From: Melanocharis versteri | Taxonomy: Eukaryota > Chordata > Aves > Passeriformes > Melanocharitidae | DNA length: 64,000 nucleotides | Assembly: GCA_013397845.1 (NCBI GenBank) | Contig: VZTG01000482.1 | Coordinates: forward strand, 878,454 to 942,453 | Reading direction: 5' to 3' | Shown: one piece after another, positions 49,301 through 62,051 of the stretch | Layout: each line of letters opens with the position of its first letter | Numbering within the stretch: the first letter of the stretch is position 1 | Position numbers and translations under genes: made by a program | Notes under the pieces: model-generated | What the model was told of the DNA's origin: nothing | What the model saw: only the letters and a program-made list of their open reading frames with translations | The model's database searches: none

Positions 49301-50559
49301 TGCTGAATAATCAGACACAGTAACTCAGAAGTAAAATTTTGCAGGGCTAGGGCTCATCTTGGAATAAGCTCTACAAGTGGTTCCCTACTTATGTAGTTTC
49401 TCTTGCTTGAAATCTGTAAGTCAGTGACATAATTTGGAAAGTTTAAAAAGATGTAGCAAACACATTTTCCACTCTGTTCTGGATAGCTGGTGTATCAAAC
49501 TGCAAGCACATGTAATTTTTAGGTTACCTTTCATGGTGTAAATGCAGTTGTTTATGATGTCTCTTTCTGTAAAGCTCTTGTGCACTTAAACCAGGACAAT
49601 GAAATTAAATTTGTGCTTAGTTAATAGAAAATGAATGCTGCTAATAGCTCTGTTTAGTCACATTGGTCTTGAAAAACTTAAGCATCATTTCTCCTTTGAC
49701 TTTAGTCAAATTTCCAATCATGATCTCTTATAGTGTCTTATAAAACACTGTTAAAGTTTTATATGAGTTTTTATTCAGCGTAACAGCCAATCTCTCTGAA
49801 ACTCATCTTTTAACATTTGTTGCAGCATTTTGAAGAGATTAGGTGTTTTCTGAAGGACCTGGGCCCAAATACTTGCCTGGTTTTAACTATATTGATCCTT
49901 CAACTGTCTGATACTTATGTGACCTATTGTTGTCCATAGATCACATACTGCTAGTATAGACAAGGAGACAGATCTCCTGTATGTCACCAAGCTGCCTGGG
50001 ATCACTGAGATGATAATAGGTACAGAATTTTCAGCACAAAGTTCTGTGTAAGTCAGTATAAATTCCTCTGTAGATGAAATAGTCTTGATAAATGTAGTGT
50101 CAGCTCAAAAATGGTACCCTTTTTAATTCTTGAAAAATAAATACTGGCGGCCTGTATGCAGTGAATGCAATGGAAAAATATGCGGTTCTACAGAAAAGTT
50201 TTTGAATTGCAACAAATTCTAAAAATCCTTACATCTACCTCTTTTAAATGGATGTTGAGTGATACTTTGTATTATGATACTGTTGAGGAGGGTTTATAGC
50301 CACCTATTTGATTGTAAATTATTTTCTCAAATATTCTTTAAAAATTTTAAATTGTTAGATGATTTACTGTTCTGTGAAGTTTGTTGCAGCAGTTACAATA
50401 TATTTTATATCACTCAGGAGATTTCCTTTAGAGAGCAGATCATATTTCTTTGCTTTCCATTAGCACATATAAAAAATACAACAGAAGAAACTGCCGTGTC
50501 ATAAAACACCAACTGTTCAAGATTGGCTCAGGGAAGAATCACAATAAATGTTAATTGAT
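46375..50559. other. Gene-free AT-rich stretch
   Basis: About 4.2 kb with no supported gene. Frames are at most about 81 codons (50259-50504, +) and unrecognised. No transposable element could be identified by eye. Confidence 0.7.
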
Positions 50560-50895
50560 AGGGAAAAAACAGAGGAATTAAAAATCTGCAATATTGTCCT
50601 AGAATGCAATAAAAAGCCAGCCTGTATAGCTCAAATTTTGAATATCAGATACCTTAATCCATTAGGAAATTATAGACCAGGAATTTATAGTCTCTTTTAT
50701 GACAGAAATTGTTCTTCAAATAACAAGTATTCCCAGAAAGAGAAAATTCTGAACATACAAGAACAAATGATTCAAGGGTGGAGTGGAAGTCAACAGGCTT
50801 GTTATGGCAGCCAGCACCTTGATTTGCCTTGAAATCGTGTGCCCCCCTTAGCCTGGTGCTGAGCTCACTTATATCTCTTCTAATCTTGATTTTGT
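50560..50895 (+). mobile_element. Decayed LINE reverse-transcriptase fragment (CR1/L2-like, tentative)
   Basis: In one + frame (50548-50832) several hallmarks of the CR1/L2/L3 reverse-transcriptase region appear in order. EELKICNIV (from 50572) resembles the EEWKIANVV segment, followed by a KK. NYRP lies at 50668-50679. A SQ pair (50788-50793) sits where SQHGF is expected, about 40 residues after NYRP. A later LDF-like CTTGATTTT (50884-50892) falls roughly where the LDF(S/C)KAFD motif belongs. The intervening residues have diverged and about 10 extra residues precede NYRP. The element would be ancient, truncated and inactive. The motifs are short and the region is AT-rich, so coincidence is possible. 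Confidence 0.4.
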
Positions 50896-53800
50896 GACTT
50901 GCAGTTGGTTGCAATCAGACCCACCTGCCCTGCACCTGTGTATGGAAATTCACATCAACTTTACCTGAGCTGACCCTTCTCTTAAGAAGAGAACAAAGTG
51001 ACAGTGATGTTCCAAAAAGCAATGTGTGCACGTGTGTAAACATTTAAAAATAAGCAAAAGGATATGTGTAAATATTTTATACATGGATGAATAGAAAATG
51101 CAGAATTTCATTCTGCAGTGGGAAAAAAATTTTGGTAATTTAGGGACTAATGAGAGTCTTGAAAATGGTGGAGATTAAATTATGATAGAACAACAATCTA
51201 ATAGTTTTAATTTTGTGCCAAGTAGAATGAAAACTCTAAGATATTTTATCTGCGCTTTAGCACTGAAGTGAATCACTAATACAAACTGGCATTGCTTAAA
51301 GGAGATGGTATGTGTGCTGCCAAGTGCTGCAAGGGGCTAAAGAACAAAATAGCCTTGGTTTTGGCAGCAGGGTAAGGTGCTATTTATTGGCTCTTCAAGA
51401 ATTATAAAGATAGGAGGGAGCACTCACGAGATGCAGATTCTAACTATGTTATGAGTACTCTCTATGCATAATGTCTTGTAACACTGGAGGACTGAATTAA
51501 ATTTGTGATACACTGTAGATTTCCAGTACCACATTCATACTTGTTTCAGTATTTTTAATGTTTTAGATATATTTCCTCATAGTTTCATTTTTTGGTCATA
51601 GCATTTTTGCTTGTGGAGGTGATAACTGGTCACAGAAAAATGGAGTCTGCTGTTTCTTCTTGTGACTGACAACGTATGAGAGAAAGGAGACAGCACTGTC
51701 ACTAAATGCAAAAGTAGGGATTAAATTCCAAGCAATTAACTGACAGCACAGATAGAAAGCACCAAAGAGAGTTAGAGTGAACTGGGGATTGTGAAAGGTG
51801 GTTTTTTTCCCCTCACCAGGAACGTGTGAAAAATATTGTTGTAGGGGTTTTTTCCCCAATCAGGAAAACTACTACTGACTTTTAAAATCCACAGAATGAG
51901 CAATGCTAGCTTTAATTTAGTTATAACTTCATTCAAAGGCAATTTATTACAATTTCTAAAACTTTATCATCTTTATGCTCTCAAGGAGCACTTGATTAGA
52001 TAACTCAAAGCCACTGAATTACTGAATCAATGAATAATATGCTATTCCACTTAAAAGGAGAATGAAACACTAATTCAGTTCACTATAGGTAAAACAGAAA
52101 CAGTGCTGCAGTAATCTTCATAGCAATAAAGAGCACTTTAGCTGTTAAATTCTGATGGAATAATTATTAGATTTGGATGAATAATGGATTTCTCAGCTTA
52201 TTGGATGAACTAGAAAATGAAGGCAAATCTTGAGTGAACTAGAATACTTTTTTTTTTTTTTAGTTCAGGTCAATTTGTAAATGAAGCTTATTGTTTCAAA
52301 TATCAAAGTCTAAAGCTTTAGCTTAAAAAGTGTCAAAATCAAATGTGTCAGTGTCGTACCAAAGAAAGTTTAATCAATCCTGGCTCAGCACTTATTTTTA
52401 AGTCCATGAAAATTATTGGTTATTCCCCCAAATTATTTTTCATGTGAATTTAGATTTTCTTACAAATTATAAAAATTATTATCTCCTGGCTATTCATTGA
52501 CTTGCAACTTCAGTTTTCACTACAAGCACAAGACACTGTGCAATGCTATGGTTGTGTGCACTTAAATTTGGACTCTGTAAGAACCTCATGTGTAGGCTAA
52601 CCTTTTGCTGCTCTGATGTTTTTTTTTTCTGTCTGTCACATTGCATAAATAATTAAAAATGCAAATAATTTTCTTCACACTTTTCCTTTCTTTCCCTGCA
52701 CCTTCTGGAGCTCCATTTGTTGAAATACAATTAGCAGCTAGCTAATTTTGGCAGATATCTTTCGTTTTGAATTGTAAATGATGGAAACCCAGGATTCAGA
52801 GAGCTGTTCTGCTTGCAAAACCCCTTAGCATTGGAGAGGTTGTAGAGTGGAATTTTACTGGTTGTTTTTAAGAATAAGGCCAACTGAATATAAAGTGTCT
52901 TGAAAGTAGGACTGCTTGAGAATTTTGAGCGCTAAGGATTTATGAATTTTTAACAAAGACACTGCATGCAATACAAGATATTCAGCAAATAAAAAGAAAA
53001 ATTATTTCCTTTCTCCTGTTCAAAGTTTTCTGTTGCAAGTGTACAGCACAATATCCTCTTAGGGCACACTGAAGACATAACAAAGCAAGTGTCCCTTTAG
53101 GCTTAATTATACTGATACCCTCGTTTTAGCTGGCTTCTCAGTTGTCTTCCAAGGCTCTAGTTGCTTCATGTAACAACAATTCCACTACTGTGTAGTAGGC
53201 AGGACTGTGTGCCCAGTGCAGAAAGCAGAGGGGATATGACTGTTACCTTACACTAGCTCGCCTTGTGCTTCTGCTGTGGCACCTTCGAATCTGTCCTGCT
53301 ACGACTGCAGGAGTGCAGAGGTTGCATTGAATGGTCGCTAAACTGCAAAGAATTGCTTCCTTTCTCAGATCCTGCCACATCCATGCAGGGCTCATTCTGT
53401 ATTCACAGCTCTATTTTGCCAAATTAATGCTTCATCCTTATACCACTGCAGTTACTTTTAATGTCTTGTATGTGTTTGGTGCTTTTTTTTCAGACTGAAT
53501 GAATTGATGAGGATTTTTCTTCAGTTATGCTCAAACTCAGATTGAAATTGGCAAGATTACGGAATGATCAGAATATTAGGAATAGGTACTACTGAGTAAT
53601 AACAGCTTAATTGTTCTTTGATATTCTTTATTCTTTTATTCTTTATGAAGTATCACACTGTAATCAGCATGTGTCCCCTTCTCTAGAGCTTTTATTTTGT
53701 ATCCATTTAAATGTAACATTAGGATAGAATGTGGGTATGATATTCTCAAGGTACAATCCCACTCCTTCGACACTATGACCGCTATGATGTTAGAATTACA

Positions 53801-54929
53801 TTTGAGCTCACCAGTGGAAAAAGGATTGCTGATATTCCTTTGCAAGGGGATTGTGAGCTGGAAAAGAACTCTTGAGAGAGGTAGTTGCCATTTGCCAGTA
53901 AGCTGAACCAGTGATCTAAATAAGCTGGTAAAATCTGTGTATCGTGTCTGCAAAACCTGATATTACAAGAACTGCTTATTATGGCCACAAGTAATAATGT
54001 TCTTGTATGTATGGTAAGGGTGTAAAGCCTGCTCTGCTGTGGTTGTGCGTTTGCATTCCATTACCACAGCAGTGTGGGAAAGCACTATCCAGTGATTACT
54101 CAGCAAAGTTAACACAGGCTTAATCTCTTTCATAAACTACCATGGAGAAGAGACATCTTTTATGCATAACTCTGAAAAATGTCCTTCTCCTAGCGTGAAA
54201 TGACATGTTTCAAGTGAAATATGGCACTCCCAAAGTTCTGACATTCAGATGGCATTAAAAAAGCGGGATTTTGTGATTTTAAAAGTAATCCTAGCCAATT
54301 CTAGTATGTGAATTCTAAGCTGGAAATTATTTGCATTAGCCATCGTTAGGAACAGTTCTGTATGTCTGGCCCTTCATATTTCTAGATTTGTAATTATATT
54401 TTTGGGTTTAGGTTGCTGTAGCTGCCATAGATTTTGTGACAGCAAATACCAGCTATTTCACAGATGGGTAGGAAGAAGTTTAATTATGTGTAGCAAAAGT
54501 TAGTGTTTACTTACCTAAACAAACAACTGTCCAGGAAAAATAGCTGCAAAGAACATTTTATTCACTTACTTAAATGAAGTGCTACAGAAAGGAAGGAGAA
54601 AATGTAATTATCAAGATTATAGCCAAATCTTAAATGTTTACTCTCCCTGACTGTTATGGTGTTCACCTGTGGCTCCCTTCTGTAGGAGACATCTGTGCTG
54701 TACTAAAAATATAGTGTCAAAAGTATTGCCTACAGGGCAAAATTAAGATCATGGGCAATGTTATTAGTAAAATGGAAGTGAACAGCTCTTGCAGCCGCTT
54801 CTGGAAAGACAGGTTATCCTTTTCCAATTAAATAATTCCCTTTACTTTTGGTTTTCATTAGGTATAGATTTTGGAAATGTGCTCTAAAATCTCGCTGTAC
54901 AACACCACAAGGGCACTTCCATCATTATT
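50896..54929. other. Gene-free AT-rich stretch
   Basis: No supported gene. T14 lies at 52248-52261, and three ATTCTTT copies lie at 53623-53644. A minus frame of 105 codons (53636-53953) is unrecognised and overlaps a plus frame of 69 codons. Confidence 0.7.
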
Positions 54930-55150
54930 GGTACTCTCTATCTCTGCCATGCCCCGTGCCAGCCCAGATCCATCTGGAAGGTGAAGCCTTGGCAGAGCAA
55001 AGAAGCTGTGGGGCTGAGAGGTACCCTATATTTATACATAGGGGCTCAGCTGCAGCCCCACTCTGGGACTTCAGCTGTGACATGGCCTGATACCCAGCAT
55101 GGGACAGGAGTGCCTGTAGAGGGTCTCTTGGGGCTGCTTTCATCAGATTT
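54930..55150. other. GC-rich patch with two adjacent hairpins
   Basis: This is a GC-rich block in AT-rich flanks. CCCTAT (55024-55029) pairs with ATAGGG (55038-55043). Immediately after, GGGGCT (55041-55046) pairs with AGCCCC (55054-55059) around the loop CAGCTGC; the two stems share three bases, so they could form alternately. A TATTTATA string (55029-55036) lies in the first loop. Frames of 80 (+) and 72 (-) codons are unrecognised. The patch may derive from a GC-rich repeat such as an LTR, but I could not show the order of signals seen at 20 kb. Confidence 0.4.
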
Positions 55151-58005
55151 CCACTGAATGCTTTCCTTTACTTTTTATCCTTTTTCGGACCCATGAATTA
55201 TTATACCAAAGATCTCCCCTTTTCTAGGACATCACTCAATGTCTCCCTTTCCCTTTTTCTGTAGGTGAATGGTGGTAATGCCCAGTTCTAGAAATTTTTT
55301 AGTGTGGACATAACTCAGGTAGAATTTTCCTGCTTTCCACCTGCCACCTTTTCCAAGGAAAAGAGAATGTGCTCTGAGAAACTGCAGATGCAGGTCTCAT
55401 TTGTCCCAAAGATTGGATGTACATGATGCAGCCTTGAAAACAGAAAGGAAAAATTGGTGATGTTGAATACACGTGAAAATTGACTCCACCTCCGTTTTCT
55501 CGCTAACTTGTGAAACCTCAAAGAAATTACTATAGATAACAGAATCAGATCTGTACAATCTACTAGTAGCCACCTAACTCAGACTGAACAGGTTTTATGA
55601 CTGAAGCATCTGCCTCATTTTACTCTTTTGGTAGTCCTGGACTGCATTAACAAATGTACTGAGTTTGACCATGGCTGAGAGCTGCTGGGTTAAAAGCAAT
55701 ATTGCTGCACAAGAGTAGCACAAAGATTCCTTAACGTGCTGAAATTTTTCTCCAAAGTGGTGCTGAACACAGCAAACAAATCTTTATATAAATACATGTG
55801 TACAGTTTGCTATTAAGCTTTATGCCAATTCTCAAAAAACCAAACATGCAGACACAGTAACAATAGAGACCAGGCCTTCTGTGAATGAAATACTTTTTAC
55901 CTTTGGGAGATGTTGTAAAATTTAATCATTTGACAGTTATGAAGTGCTTTATGTTCTTCAGATGAAATGTGCTATGTAAGTGTAAATTAGTATTATTGAT
56001 GAGCTTAAGCCACAAGATTGAATGCAAATGAGAACTTCTCAAGATAATAAATACCCATTATTCATCATGAAAGATGATGAAAATATTAAATACCTTTCAC
56101 AGAAGGTAGAAAAAGTATGAAGTTTAGCTGTGAGCTGAATCAAGCACTGTGGTTGAGTCAGCTTAAGACTACCGTTACCATGACATGGATGTGGACCAAA
56201 AACAGTAGGAAAATCTCCTCCACAATGGGATAGAGATCAGCACAGCATGTCAAGGGGGGCATTCATGCCTGTTGCATCCTCTTTTACTGGTGGTCTCAGA
56301 GTTAAGCAGGTGTGTTGAAGGAGAGGTGATAAAGTGGCAGCCTGCAGCACTGGAAGCCACTACCTTGAGTGAAAGTGGGATTCATCTGAATAAATACGAC
56401 TGTATACCCCAAGTACAATGTATGCACATCAGAGAAAGTCACTGCAGTCAGCCCATGCCATGCCAGGTGCAGCTCAGATGATCAGAAGTTTATGTCTGTT
56501 TTAAAATGAGTTAGAATTGAACCTTTGATACCTTTTTTGCTGTTTATATCACGGTTTAAGGGAGCCCGAGATGACCAGCTTAGATACAGGTACCCGTGTA
56601 GCAGGCTCAAAAACCAAAATCCATGCACATGATCCTTTAAGAGCCTGTCGTAGGCTGCTCTTTATGAGACTGTTGGTAGCTGTCCAAGGTAACATAACAC
56701 AAAACAACTCTTCCCTTCACCTATTGTTATGGCATCCTCTCCTCACGACCAAGATAACCGAATATGAAGCAAATCATGGAGTGCAATTCCAACATTTTCT
56801 ACAGGAGCTTTGTGCTGTGAAGTGCTCTGGATTCTGGTCTAAGTCGTTGGAAAAATTAAACAAAAGCACAACTTCAAATGCGTTAGCAGTAAAGCTACAG
56901 TCAGTCTACTGCTGCTAAATTTGTGCAATTTTAAACTAGAGCTCAGCATCTTTCTGGACACAGGGATAGATGCACCCCGAGCAGCTATTCTAAACCTGAT
57001 CCAAGTGTAGTACAGATATAGTGACCCACTTGTTCATTGCTCCTAACATAATAATCTATGTCTCTTGCCATTTATCAGAAGCACTAAAATCCATATTTAA
57101 TGGAATAAAACTACTGCTAGAAACATCGATATTCACAAAGCCTTGGCATAGTAAAGTCTAGTAGAATTGTTTCCTCTCATTTATTAAAAAAATAAAAGAA
57201 AATAGGTCCAATTCAAATACTGTACCTTGTTTGTACTAGGAAATTTCTGTGGCGTGGGTTCGTTGTGTCATGTAGTTACAGTGTTTACAGGAATTCATCT
57301 TCTGGCATGAGGACTGCATTTTGACAGCCTCAGGAGTATTACAAGCAAAACTAATATAAGCCAGGGCTCCAAGAACACCATTTAAAAAAAAAAAGAAATC
57401 CCTTTAATCTTATAAAATTCTCTATAAGTAAGAAACATCTAAAATGGGACTACTTCACTGTTGCTGCTGAGTTAGACTCCATCTTGAGGGTTCCAAATAG
57501 CAAAAAGCAGTTTGGTGGTATTATACATGAAAGAATAGAATAATTCTGAACTGAGAAATTTTACTCCCTCAAAGGAAAAAAATGAAAGCAGTTAAAAACC
57601 CCTTATGAATGGAAGCATTATGCAGCTATTCTTTAATAATTGTGTCTGTTTATGCAGGACTGTTTGAAGTGCATGAATCATGCTCAAATCAACTATGGCA
57701 TCTAGGCTGCTTTCCTGTTTGAACCATCCTCTTAAAAGTGGGTTGTCTTTCAGCATGGAAATATTATCCTTTTTCCAAATACTTCCACCCTCACCCAGCA
57801 GCTGTTCTAAGCAAATGGCTCTCTGAATTTAGACGGATTTCTGTTTATATGGCCCCAATACACAAGACAGATTTGGCCCTCTATGAGAATATTTCTAACC
57901 ACTAGATTTGAGTGAATGTATGAGAGAATTCTGTGATTCTCCATTCCCAGATGTTGAACTTGGAAAAAATTAGCACTTTCCTGGACAACCCTGATTTCTC
58001 ACACT
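55151..58005. other. Gene-free AT-rich stretch
   Basis: No supported gene. The longest frame (115 codons, 56571-56918, +) has no recognisable domain. An A11 run lies at 57384-57394. Confidence 0.7.
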
Positions 58006-58034
58006 TTTAGTCAATTTAGTCAACATTTAGTCAA
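58006..58034 (+). repeat. Three TTTAGTCAA copies
   Basis: TTTAGTCAA occurs at 58006-58014, 58015-58023 and 58026-58034; the first two are directly adjacent and the third follows after two bases. It is a short tandem duplication. The core TAGTCA is one base from an AP-1 half, but it is not a consensus site. Confidence 0.85.
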
Positions 58035-58487
58035 TCCTAAACCAAGATGAAAGGAGGAGGACTCACAACATATTCATATATCTCAGTGCACCAGGAACTT
58101 CTCTTCCCATGAGGGCTCTGAGCATTTAGGGACTGTTTAAGCTACTTGCATGGTACAAAAGGATTTTACCTTTTGAAAACAAGGGCAATCTCTTCTGCTT
58201 TCAACAATATAACAGGATATCTCTTGGCCTTCTGGAGAAAAACAATCCTTTTTAATGCTTGCATATCTTAAAAAAGTTTCCACTGAGAGAAAGTCAAAGC
58301 TGTTTTATCACTTCATGTTGAAATTGCTTAGTCATGTACACAAATTCAGTTGTGTTGAAAGTGAGGAGAGAGAAAAAAATAAATGTTTACACTCAGAACA
58401 CTGTAGATTTAGACGTTTTTCCAAGGTTTTTATAATTAATGCCTATATAAGTCACCTTGTGTAAAATCAAGAAGAGCAATAAGAAGT

Positions 58488-58514
58488 TAAGAAGCTAGCA
58501 CTAAGAAGGTAGCA
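58488..58514 (+). repeat. 13-bp imperfect tandem repeat
   Basis: TAAGAAGCTAGCA (58488-58500) and TAAGAAGGTAGCA (58502-58514) differ at one base and have a 14-bp period. AAGAAGTTAAGAAG just upstream extends the same pattern. Confidence 0.85.
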
Positions 58515-61500
58515 AGTGAGGGTGACCGTTTTTATGGTTTTGAGCTGATCACATGACAGAATTCATATGTCGAACTCTCTCCTTTAACCAGCAATAACTT
58601 TTCTTTCACATCTGAATGTTTATATTTGCTTTGGAAAATTGAACTGGTCATTTGGAGTATTTTAGGATTATTTTTCATTAAAATGTTCTTGTTGATGACA
58701 TTCATAGGTCCTATTGCAAAAAGAAAAAGACCGGGGTGAAGGAGGTCTACTCATTTTTCTGGTCATATGAGTTTTGTTTTCAGGTTAGAACAGTCTGGAA
58801 ATGGTGTCATGTGCAAAAAGATACTGTAAATTCTTTCTTTGCTGTTACGGAACTAGAGTTAATCTCTCGTACTTTCCCCATTTGTGTTACTGTTTCAGGC
58901 CACCGAATTTCCAAAATCAGAATTCATCTAATGTAGTGGAGAGATGTTGATTTCAATCTCTTCTTTCATTGTCTAAGCAGCAGATTCTCCCCCAGTACAT
59001 AGATTTTGAGGTCATGTGCATTTCTCTGTTCCGAGATAAGGAATTCTGTTAGTGTCTTACAAGAATGAGCACAAATGAGTTAGTGTTATAACTTTTACAT
59101 AGATATATATTATATATGCATTTATGTATGGAATCACAATAATAAGGATAGTTGTATCTGGAATTAATTTTAATTGCGCAATGATCAGTTTGCATGTCTG
59201 CCTCCTGCCTCCCAGTTACTTTTTATTTTGTTTCTAACTTCACAAAATAGTGTTCTAATCTAGTTTATATCAATGGGACTCAAACCTACTGAAACTTTAC
59301 ATGAGGGATAAGACAGAATCAGTCTCTCACAAAAACAATTTCACCTTACTGGATTCTGAGTATTTTCCATATGAGGACTCTTAGGTAATGGCTTTGCTAA
59401 GAATTTTCATTCCAGGACTTGTCTTTATTTGTCATCAGAAAATTCAACCATCAGTAGGTACAGAGGCTTTATTTGCTCCTTTCTTTCTCTTACATACTAC
59501 CTGCTTTTCCCTTTTAAATAAGGCGGCGTTCATCTGAAAAAAGTAAAGCATGCTGTTCTCCTGTACATACAATCTTCTCTCTCTTTCACTGCTCTATAAA
59601 TTCACATTCAAGGTCGATTACCTTTAACTACTGTAGGCTTCTGGCTTTGTCCTTCACTCCTAACTCTCTTTGGTCTCTGCAAATTGCAAATGCTTTCAGA
59701 TACATTAGTGTTTAGTTGGGAAGAGCAACTCTTTGTTGCTGCTGTTCTGTATTTCCCCTTCAATATTACCTTTCATTTTTCCTTGCTGCCATATTGCAAG
59801 CAGTGTAAATGTTAACAACAGTATTGGGGATGACCTGCCTGTGACCCATTTTAAACCAGGAGGAGATTGTACGTGTGGGAAACGGATATAAACCAGCTGC
59901 CAAACCACGAAGAAAGGAGGCTGTGAGGGGGTGCTCTGAGACAGTAAGCAGCCAAGAGCTTAAGGTGTATTTCCAGAGCCTACAGAGTCGCTGCTGCATG
60001 AAAAACACTTTTGACAGGCTGAAGTGTACTTCTAACCTTTGCCCTTTGCCAAAAGGCATTCCATTTCTCTCTTAATTACTAAGCAAATGGCTTTTTTTTT
60101 GAGAAGTGTAAAAGATTAATCTTTTTTGATAGACCCTTTACAGACTGGAATCACATCCTTAGATGTACTGTGTAGAATCAGGTCAAAATCTCAGTGCAGT
60201 AAGCATGTTTGTGGTGTATGACGTTCTTGCCTCTCATCTCTCTGCTAATTCTTTTTTCCCTTCCTGTTTTCTAAGTCCACAAATAGAAAATGGAAGAGTT
60301 GGAAAAGTTTGAGATTTGATGAAAAGCCGTTGGAGCCTGAGATATGTGGCCAGCAGTTTCACTGGAAGGCGACTCAATTATAAATTCAGCAGGTATTCAC
60401 CATTGCAGGGCAAGTGCTAATGAACTCATTTGGTATTCATGAGAATGTCAATATCTATCTATTGGTACAAGTTTCATTGAAATTCAGATGCATGCCTAGG
60501 ACCATTCAAGTATTATATTAAATACCGCAAGCAGCCACCTCTTCGTAAGTTAATTAGTAGTATACTTTTTGAAGACAGATTCTCATCTGTTGTAAATCAT
60601 TAAAAGTCAATGAAGTTATATTGAAAATCTGCCCAATTGCTTGTATTAAGGTCTTGGCACACGTTAAAAAAAAGAGCTTCCATTACATATAGAATTAATT
60701 AGTACTTAAAGGGAAAAAGAACATAAGATTAAAGGGGAATTGGTATGGCTGTGGCTTTTGGAGGTTGAAATTCATTAAGAAACTGAAGAAGAGCTTGAAT
60801 TACCACTGCATGTCTTTTATTTGTGAAGACAAGGTCTGTGGAAGTGGTAACAATGAGGAGTTTACTTGGTTCTTGGCTTTGCCATTGTAACACGTCTCTG
60901 TGGGTACTCAAGGCACTGCAAACAGCTCAGTACAGGCTGGAACTCTGGTTACATTGAAAAGGCTCAATGAATCTTTTGTGAACTAGCAAGAATTTCTTAA
61001 CATTAAAAACTTTGGACTTCTGCATAACTTGTGGAAATTAAATTGACAAAACAGCTTGGAATATTTTCTCAGTTGCTTAAGAAAGTTATTGTTTGTGCTT
61101 ATTTTCTATTGCTAGTACTCTTGCTATCCACCTTTCAATTTCTACTCAGAAATCAGATCTTCAATATCACATGTCCACTCACTGTTGTGCTCTGCTTATG
61201 TTGTGCTCTGGCTCTCTCCAGCTATATCCACAGTTCATGACCATGTGGTGTTATACCTTCACTCAACTGGGTTTTTCAGAATAGTTTTGGTTTAAGAGAC
61301 AATCTTGATCGTCTTAAACTATCTTTAAAAACAAATGTAGACACTGCTCTAGGTCATGGCAATAGTTTAATGAAACATCAAAAAGCTGTAATGTTTACCG
61401 TGAGGTACTGACCTTGTGGCTGAACCAAAGTCTGCTGCCAATTAAGGTAAACCGGGCATTTTAATTATTCTTCACTGTCTTATTTACACTGACTTGGCGA

Positions 61501-61914
61501 GGGTAGATGTTTGTTCTTTTGCAGTTCTAGGAAGGTAAATTCCTCATAAAATCTTACCCTTTGCACATGGATCAATGCCAGGGAAAAACTTAATGCATTT
61601 TCTAAAATCAGAAACTTGACGGTGTAGGCAAATATCTGCATACTTGTCTATCAGAATAATTCAGATTAAGCAGTGATCATTGTTAAAATAAACTTGGTGT
61701 AGGTCTCTCTCGTCCTGTAGCTCTGCTTCATAGATTCCTTCCTTTTAACAGCAGCAGGGTGTGGTTTTTTTTCAAAACAGAGATTTATTTGTGATCCAAT
61801 GTGGATTGTAATCTGGTTTATCACTGTGTAACATTGTACTCAGCCTTACTTAAACTACCAGTGTGCAGATCTTTCCACAGATGCATTCAGGAACTATTTA
61901 ACTATTTCTAAAAT
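58515..61914. other. Gene-free AT-rich stretch
   Basis: No supported gene. Frames of 60-97 codons (the largest on -, 59766-60059) are unrecognised. An AT dinucleotide-rich run lies at about 59103-59120. Confidence 0.7.
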
Positions 61915-62051
61915 GGCAGAGAACAATTCCAGTTGGAAGGGTCCTCTGAAGGTCTCCCGTCTAAATTCTGCCTCCAAGAAAAGCCAACTCTCAAACCAGA
62001 CCAGGTTGCTCTGGTAATTCAGGTTATTCACTCTGGTCTTGAAACACACTA
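61915..62051 (-). mobile_element. CR1 LINE 3' fragment (decayed)
   Basis: The + strand reads AGAACAATTCCAGTTGGAAG then GGTCCTCTGAAGGTCTC, followed by CCAACTCTCAAACCAGACCAGGTTGCTC and a GGTCTTGAAACAC end. This order is characteristic of the reverse complement of avian CR1 3' regions (GTTCCAGTTGGAAGGGACC, then AGGTTGCTCAGGGCC, then TTGAA). The element is thus on the minus strand, truncated at its 5' side near 62051, and lacks a clear terminal repeat. It is more diverged than the copy at 23.7 kb and appears to belong to a different CR1 subgroup. Confidence 0.75.

Noticed and set aside
56571..56918. 115-codon open frame on the + strand
   Set aside because: No family match or exon borders; length is within chance range.
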